Positions 6,728-9,252 of a stretch of 9,252 nucleotides of DNA are shown piece after piece. Source of the DNA: Bacillota bacterium. GTDB lineage: Bacteria; Bacillota; Clostridia; Clostridiales; Caloramatoraceae. Positions within the stretch are counted from its first letter, which is position 1, and the number at the start of each line of letters is the position of its first letter. The notes below the pieces were generated by a model. It was not told where the DNA came from. It searched no databases and was given only the letters and a program-made list of their open reading frames with translations. Position numbers and translations under genes: made by a program. The DNA is taken from assembly GCA_023415335.1 (NCBI GenBank), contig JAEZLD010000051.1, forward strand, positions 1 through 9,252. The letters run 5' to 3'.

Positions 6728-7744
6728 TTATGGAATATAATAAAAATCCTCTCCCGGAAGCTTTCCTCCTACTGAGGTGGGATTCTGGTCAAAAAGCACC
6801 TGCAGGTATCCGCTTAGAGCAGCTTTCATATCCTCTCCATCCATATAGGTTATATTGCAATATGGTATAGCCTTCTCTGCAATAGCCGCCTTTGCCACTA
6901 TTTCCTTTTCTGCCACAAGCTGTGCAGCATCCTTTACGTTTGAATTTACATACTCGGTCGACGCCTTGTATTCTTTAAGGAAGCTCTTTACTGCCCCCTC
7001 GTTTTTCTTTAAGAATTCATTTCTAATAACAGTTACACCTGTAAGGAGCGTGCTGCCTCCTTTTCCCTGAACACTGTTCCACTGCTCTGTTAGGTCCAGC
7101 ACAATTTTAAGCTGCTGATTCTGCAGCATAGCTGAGGTTACAAAGGGCTGTGGAAGAAGCCCTATAGCCGAAGGGTCCTGAGCTAATATGCTGGCAACCT
7201 CCGTAGGCTCAGACTTAAACTCTATTTTTACATCCTTCCCTGCTTCCATATTGTTGGACTTAAGAAGGTAGCTTAAAACATACTCAGGAACAGTTCCCTT
7301 TCCTGTCATATATATGGTCTTTGCCTTAAGGTCCTGTAAGGATTTTATACCCTCATCTCCTGAAACCATATAAAGCACTCCCAGGGTGTTTACATCAATT
7401 ACAGATATTGCTCCGTTTGTCTTGTTATATAATACACTTGCCACATTTGCAGGAATCATTGCAATATCAAGCTCTCCTTTAGTTATTAAAGGGAGAAGCT
7501 CATCTGCAGAAGTGTACATGGTAAAGTCATAATTGTTAGCAGCCTTGTTTTCCTCTGCCTGCTTCATAAGGTAAACCAGCCCCATGGAGGTAGGTCCCTT
7601 AAGTGAACCTATTTTCATTTCTACAGGAGCAGCTGTCGTACCAGGAGTAGGGGTTACATCCTGCTTGCTCCCACTATTACCACAGCCTGTAAATACAGCT
7701 ACAATGACTATTAAACCCATTAAAATTGCTGTTAATTTTTTCAC
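6728..7744 (-). CDS. Lipoprotein ABC substrate-binding protein (NMT1/SsuA-like)
   Basis: A 338-residue extracellular binding protein anchored by lipid. The N terminus is a lipoprotein signal (MKKLTAILMGLIVIVAVF) with lipobox FTGC and the modified cysteine at residue 21. A Gly/Ser/Pro/Thr-rich linker follows (22-40). The mature part starts with MKIGSLKGPTSMGLVYLM and has the ELDIAMIPANVASVLYNK segment (91-108) and DLKAKTIYMTGKGTVPEYVL (138-157), typical of the NMT1/SsuA/TauA group. Members bind sulfonates, thiamin pyrimidine precursors, nitrate and other small molecules, so the ligand cannot be read off. The start is a GTG at 7744, since the ATG two bases upstream is in another frame and meets a stop at once. 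It is the first gene after the leader terminator and partner of the fused permease-ATPase. Confidence 0.9.
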   Translation of the reverse strand: MKKLTAILMGLIVIVAVFTGCGNSGSKQDVTPTPGTTAAPVEMKIGSLKGPTSMGLVYLMKQAEENKAANNYDFTMYTSADELLPLITKGELDIAMIPANVASVLYNKTNGAISVIDVNTLGVLYMVSGDEGIKSLQDLKAKTIYMTGKGTVPEYVLSYLLKSNNMEAGKDVKIEFKSEPTEVASILAQDPSAIGLLPQPFVTSAMLQNQQLKIVLDLTEQWNSVQGKGGSTLLTGVTVIRNEFLKKNEGAVKSFLKEYKASTEYVNSNVKDAAQLVAEKEIVAKAAIAEKAIPYCNITYMDGEDMKAALSGYLQVLFDQNPTSVGGKLPGEDFYYIP

Positions 7745-7750
7745 ATTAAT

Positions 7751-7759
7751 CTCTCCTTT
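7751..7759 (-). promoter_or_regulatory. Ribosome binding site for the GTG start of the binding protein
   Basis: AAAGGAGAG lies 6 bases before the GTG at 7744. Together with the signal peptide it fixes this non-ATG start. Confidence 0.75.
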
Positions 7760-7778
7760 TCAATTATACTTTTACTAC

Positions 7779-7850
7779 CTAAGGTGAATATACGAAAAAA
7801 GTCCGCACCAAAAGGCGCGGACTTATACCAGCATTGTTATCTGCTTTCAT
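7779..7850 (-). CDS. Candidate 23-codon leader peptide across the attenuator
   Basis: An open frame of 23 codons runs from ATG 7850 to TAG 7779. It begins MKADNNAG and ends TFFVYSP. A GGTGA-containing ribosome binding site (7860-7851, AAGGTGAGGT) lies just before it. The frame covers the whole intrinsic terminator (7822-7795), so a translating ribosome would prevent the hairpin from forming, as in leader-peptide attenuation. No run of one amino acid points to a sensed amino acid, although Asn-Asn, Leu-Leu and Phe-Phe pairs occur. A 23-codon frame can arise by chance, so the ribosome binding site and position are the main support. Confidence 0.33.
   Translation of the reverse strand: MKADNNAGISPRLLVRTFFVYSP
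7795..7824 (-). terminator. Leader terminator / attenuator before the ABC-hyd operon
   Basis: A 9-bp GC-rich stem (7822-7814 pairing with 7809-7801, one G-T wobble) with a TTTT loop is followed by six Ts (7800-7795) on the - strand. Two further A-T pairs can extend the stem. The opposite strand has no good T run, so it acts only on leftward transcription. It lies 50 bases before the binding-protein start and downstream of a good promoter, so it more likely attenuates that operon than merely ends the DUF3783 transcript. Confidence 0.85.
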
Positions 7851-7892
7851 ACCTCACCTTTTCCCTCAGAAAATCTTTGGGGTTAGCCTGAT
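7795..7892 (-). promoter_or_regulatory. Structured leader RNA, candidate riboswitch or attenuation leader
   Basis: The predicted transcript starts near 7892 and reaches the terminator after about 98 bases. It can form hairpin CCC-AA-AGA-TTT-TCT-GA-GGG (7881-7863), with a purine internal loop. It can also form a second hairpin with ATG/TAT and AGCA/TGCT pairs around an AA/GG internal loop (7850-7825). AAGGTGA (7860-7854) is exactly complementary to TCACCTT (7787-7781) just past the terminator, so another fold is possible. It does not match the TPP, SAM-I, T-box, lysine, c-di-GMP-I or cobalamin patterns that I know. Confidence 0.45.
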
Positions 7893-7898
7893 AATCAG

Positions 7899-7927
7899 AT
7901 AGTATCATTATTACTAATATATGTCAA
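7899..7927 (-). promoter_or_regulatory. SigA-type promoter of the ABC-hyd operon
   Basis: A perfect -35 TTGACA (7927-7922), a 17-base spacer and a -10 TACTAT (7904-7899) predict a start near 7892, on the - strand. Transcription would run into the structured leader and then the binding-protein gene. The region is AT-rich and lies just after the DUF3783 stop. Confidence 0.68.
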
Positions 7928-7942
7928 TATTTCAGGATAATC

Positions 7943-7960
7943 TTGTATATATATTAACAA
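7943..7960. promoter_or_regulatory. Rex-like operator
   Basis: On the - strand the 18 bases read TTGTTAATATATATACAA. Against the Rex consensus TTGTTAA-N4-TTAACAA, 12 of 14 defined positions match: the first half is perfect and the second has two mismatches. Rex is the NADH/NAD+-sensing repressor of fermentation and hydrogenase genes in Firmicutes. The site is centred about 60 bases upstream of the predicted start, so simple promoter blocking is not obvious. Confidence 0.5.
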
Positions 7961-7963
7961 TAT

Positions 7964-8359
7964 TTACTGTCCTGACCTTGCAGCCATTTTGGCCGTCATG
8001 ACCTCATGCTCTTTTTTTATCTCCTCATGGAGAGCTATAGAATCCCAGCTGGCATTGGTAGGTGTAAGCACCGCCTTAAGGGACACAGGCTTAAGCTGCT
8101 GGCCTCTCATCTCCTGAAGGAAGGAATTAAGCACATCATTAGTGAAGTTCACCATAACAAGCATTTCGTCACCAAAGCCCTCGCCCTGATATACGGAGTC
8201 ATTTTCAGGTGCCCCTAGGCCTGCAACCGCTCCAAGTGGCTGGAGATATTCTTCTGACTTTACAATTCTTATTTTTATTCTTAGCTTAAGGCAAAGAAGC
8301 TTTATTTTGCTTCCCTTTTCATTTTCAAGATTATACATAAGCAGCATTGGAGTACTCAT
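7964..8359 (-). CDS. DUF3783 domain protein of unknown function
   Basis: A 131-residue soluble protein resembling the DUF3783 family of Clostridia. The N-terminal half has MLLMYNLENEKGSKIKLLC and a basic KLRIKIRIV strand, then EEYLQPLGAVAGL (36-48). The best-conserved stretch is LKAVLTPTNASWDSIALHEE (94-113), ending in a charged helix KKEHEVMTAKM. No catalytic motif, membrane segment or signal peptide is visible, and the function of the family is unknown. The ATG at 8359 has a near-perfect TAGGAGGTGG site 7 bases upstream. The gene is probably transcribed alone from a TATAAT-type promoter just upstream, with the ABC-hyd promoter starting after its stop. No terminator lies directly at its end, so some read-through into the leader is possible. 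Confidence 0.82.
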   Translation of the reverse strand: MSTPMLLMYNLENEKGSKIKLLCLKLRIKIRIVKSEEYLQPLGAVAGLGAPENDSVYQGEGFGDEMLVMVNFTNDVLNSFLQEMRGQQLKPVSLKAVLTPTNASWDSIALHEEIKKEHEVMTAKMAARSGQ

Positions 8360-8373
8360 AAGCTGCCACCTCC

Positions 8374-8390
8374 TAGTTTAAACTATTATA
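8374..8390 (-). promoter_or_regulatory. Probable -10 element and ribosome binding site of the DUF3783 gene
   Basis: TATAAT (8390-8385) is a perfect -10. A recognisable -35 is poor (TATATT at 17 bases, or TTGATT at only 13). A start near 8378 would leave a very short leader with the AGGAGGTGG site right behind it. Confidence 0.4.
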
Positions 8391-8426
8391 TTTTTCACCA
8401 CATAATCAATATACTTCATAGCTACA

Positions 8427-8504
8427 TCATATGGGCAAAAACATCCATTTGGGACGTTTTCCCACGTTCGCCCTTTTGCACTCTTTTAATTTATATCTTA
8501 CCAT
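8427..8504 (-). other. Unidentified structured element with overlapping open frames
   Basis: The - strand from 8473 to 8433 can fold as GGGCGAA...TTTGCCC with inner CGT/ATG pairs and a GGG-AAAACGT-CCC tip, and it contains two ACGT copies. Three - strand frames stay open across it. One runs from ATG 8504 to TGA 8427 (25 codons, containing ANVGKRPKWMFLPI) but has no ribosome binding site. Another has no start codon but reads GRTWENVPNGCFCPYD onward for 35 codons to TAA at 8380-8378. It could be a dispersed repeat, a small RNA, or a decayed or tiny gene; nothing here decides. Confidence 0.35.
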
Positions 8505-8513
8505 AAATCAGAA

Positions 8514-8548
8514 GACCGGTACAGACACAAACACTGTCCATACCGGCC
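8514..8548 (-). terminator. Probable terminator of the gap gene
   Basis: CCGGTA (8516-8521) pairs with TACCGG (8541-8546), and GACA (8524-8527) with TGTC (8535-8538), with a CA/CA internal loop and a 7-base tip. It begins 24 bases after the gap stop. The following - strand tail (TCTTCTGATTTAT) is only moderately T-rich, so termination may be weak. Confidence 0.6.
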
Positions 8549-8571
8549 CAAAAACATTTAAATAGCTCCTT

Positions 8572-9252
8572 TTACTTATGGTCAACGGAGTACATATACT
8601 CCACTAAATCCACAACCTTGTTGGTATAGCCCCACTCGTTGTCATACCAGGCAACCAGCTTTACGAAGTGGTCATTAAGCATTATTCCAGCCTTTTCATC
8701 AAATATACAGGTATGTGGATCACCCTGCATATCAGTAGAAACAACCTCATCACTGGTATAGCTTACTATTCCCTTAAAGTCTCCTAAAGAGGCTTCCTTT
8801 ATTGCGTTGCATATTTCCTCATAATTGGTTGGTGTCTTAAGGTCTACTGTAAGGTCTACTGCAGAAACATCCTCTGCGGGAACACGGAAGGACATGCCTG
8901 TAAGCTTTCCCTTAAGTTCAGGTATAACCAGCCCTACGGCCTTAGCTGCTCCAGTTGTTGAAGGTATTATATTCCCAAATACAGACCTTCCAGTTCTCCA
9001 ATCTCCACGGCCTGCCCTGGCATCAACAGCCTTCTGCTTGGCAGTAGCAGAGTGGATTGTAGACATAAGACCCTGCTCCACACCAAACCTGTCGTTTATT
9101 ATCTTTACTAAAGGTGCCAGACAGTTAGTGGTACAGGATGCATTTGATACTATATTATATTCTCTCCTATACTTATCATTGTTAACCCCCATTACAAATG
9201 TGGGAGTTATATCATCCTTTGCAGGTGCTGTTATAACCACCTTCTTTGCACC
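8572..9252 (-). CDS. gap: Glyceraldehyde-3-phosphate dehydrogenase, C-terminal part (5' end outside window)
   Basis: Glycolytic NAD-dependent dehydrogenase converting glyceraldehyde 3-phosphate and phosphate to 1,3-bisphosphoglycerate in the cytoplasm. About 226 of roughly 335 residues are present; the NAD-binding N terminus lies beyond the right edge. The frame is open to the last base (GAKKVVITAPAK...), so the GTG at 9240 is an internal Val codon. The catalytic segment SNASCTTNC places the nucleophilic Cys at fragment residue 40, and STIHSATAKQ holds the catalytic His. The S-loop DWRTGR...NIIPSTTGAAKAVG and the ending WYDNEWGYTNKVVDLVEYM are standard. The HSATAKQ-DWRTGR type resembles E. 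coli GapA more than the common Bacillus glycolytic form. A hairpin follows the stop. Confidence 0.97.
   Translation of the reverse strand, partial: GAKKVVITAPAKDDITPTFVMGVNNDKYRREYNIVSNASCTTNCLAPLVKIINDRFGVEQGLMSTIHSATAKQKAVDARAGRGDWRTGRSVFGNIIPSTTGAAKAVGLVIPELKGKLTGMSFRVPAEDVSAVDLTVDLKTPTNYEEICNAIKEASLGDFKGIVSYTSDEVVSTDMQGDPHTCIFDEKAGIMLNDHFVKLVAWYDNEWGYTNKVVDLVEYMYSVDHK

Noticed and set aside
7763..7768. TATAAT just before the binding-protein gene as its own promoter
   Set aside because: No adequate -35 lies upstream (best is TATTCA at 16 bases), and the start would fall inside the ribosome binding site. The promoter at 7899-7927 is much better.
7795..7892. T-box or TPP riboswitch
   Set aside because: The TGGTATAAGTCCGCG stretch only faintly recalls the T-box TGGNACCGCG, and no specifier or stem I domain fits in the short leader. 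The TPP CTGAGA and CTGATC boxes are not present in the right order.
7838..7901. Closing stem TATCTG/CAGATA as the base of an aptamer
   Set aside because: The 6-bp match is exact, but its left arm lies upstream of or at the predicted transcription start, so it would not be in the RNA.
8378..8485. A 35-codon protein reading GRTWENVPNGCFCPYD between gap and DUF3783
   Set aside because: It has no start codon after the upstream in-frame stop at 8488-8486 and no ribosome binding site. It is kept only as part of an unidentified element.
1..9252. CRISPR arrays, tRNA or rRNA genes, insertion sequences, integrase or attachment sites
   Set aside because: No regularly spaced repeats, cloverleaf or rRNA-like sequence, transposase motifs or terminal inverted repeats were seen.

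Overview
This window looks like chromosomal DNA from an anaerobic, fermentative Firmicute, most likely a member of Clostridia. The evidence is a complete set of [FeFe]-hydrogenase maturation genes with a TM1266-type regulator, strong AGGAGG-type ribosome binding sites, moderately AT-rich DNA, frequent ATA, AGA and AGG codons, and a DUF3783 protein. No species can be named from this sequence. Both ends cut through genes.

Layout. Positions 1-1231 (+ strand) hold the 3' part of an OPT-family oligopeptide transporter followed by a small PqqD-like protein. A strong bidirectional terminator (1237-1277) separates these from everything else, which is all on the - strand. In transcription order from the right, the - strand carries: the C-terminal two thirds of glyceraldehyde-3-phosphate dehydrogenase (9252-8572); a 212-base gap with a hairpin, an unexplained structured element and a likely promoter; a DUF3783 protein (8359-7964); a 219-base regulatory gap; and then one long co-directional run. 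That run is a lipoprotein substrate-binding protein, a fused ABC permease-ATPase, the TM1266-like regulator, hydE, hydG and hydF.

How the genes work together. HydG (tyrosine lyase making the Fe(CO)2CN synthon), HydE (radical SAM enzyme acting on that synthon) and HydF (GTPase scaffold) build the 2Fe subcluster of the H-cluster. The hydrogenase structural gene is not in the window. The ABC importer sits directly upstream on the same strand. Its spacing (25, 31, -11, 49 and 15 bases between successive genes) suggests that importer and maturases share one transcript.

Regulation. The gap before the importer holds a TTGACA-N17-TACTAT promoter, an 18-base Rex-like site (12 of 14 consensus positions) upstream of it, several small dyads over the promoter, and a roughly 100-base leader ending in a strong intrinsic terminator. 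A 23-codon open frame with a ribosome binding site runs through that terminator. This suggests that importer and maturases are controlled together by redox state (Rex) and by transcription attenuation. The importer's ligand and the leader's signal are unknown, and this is the part most worth following up.
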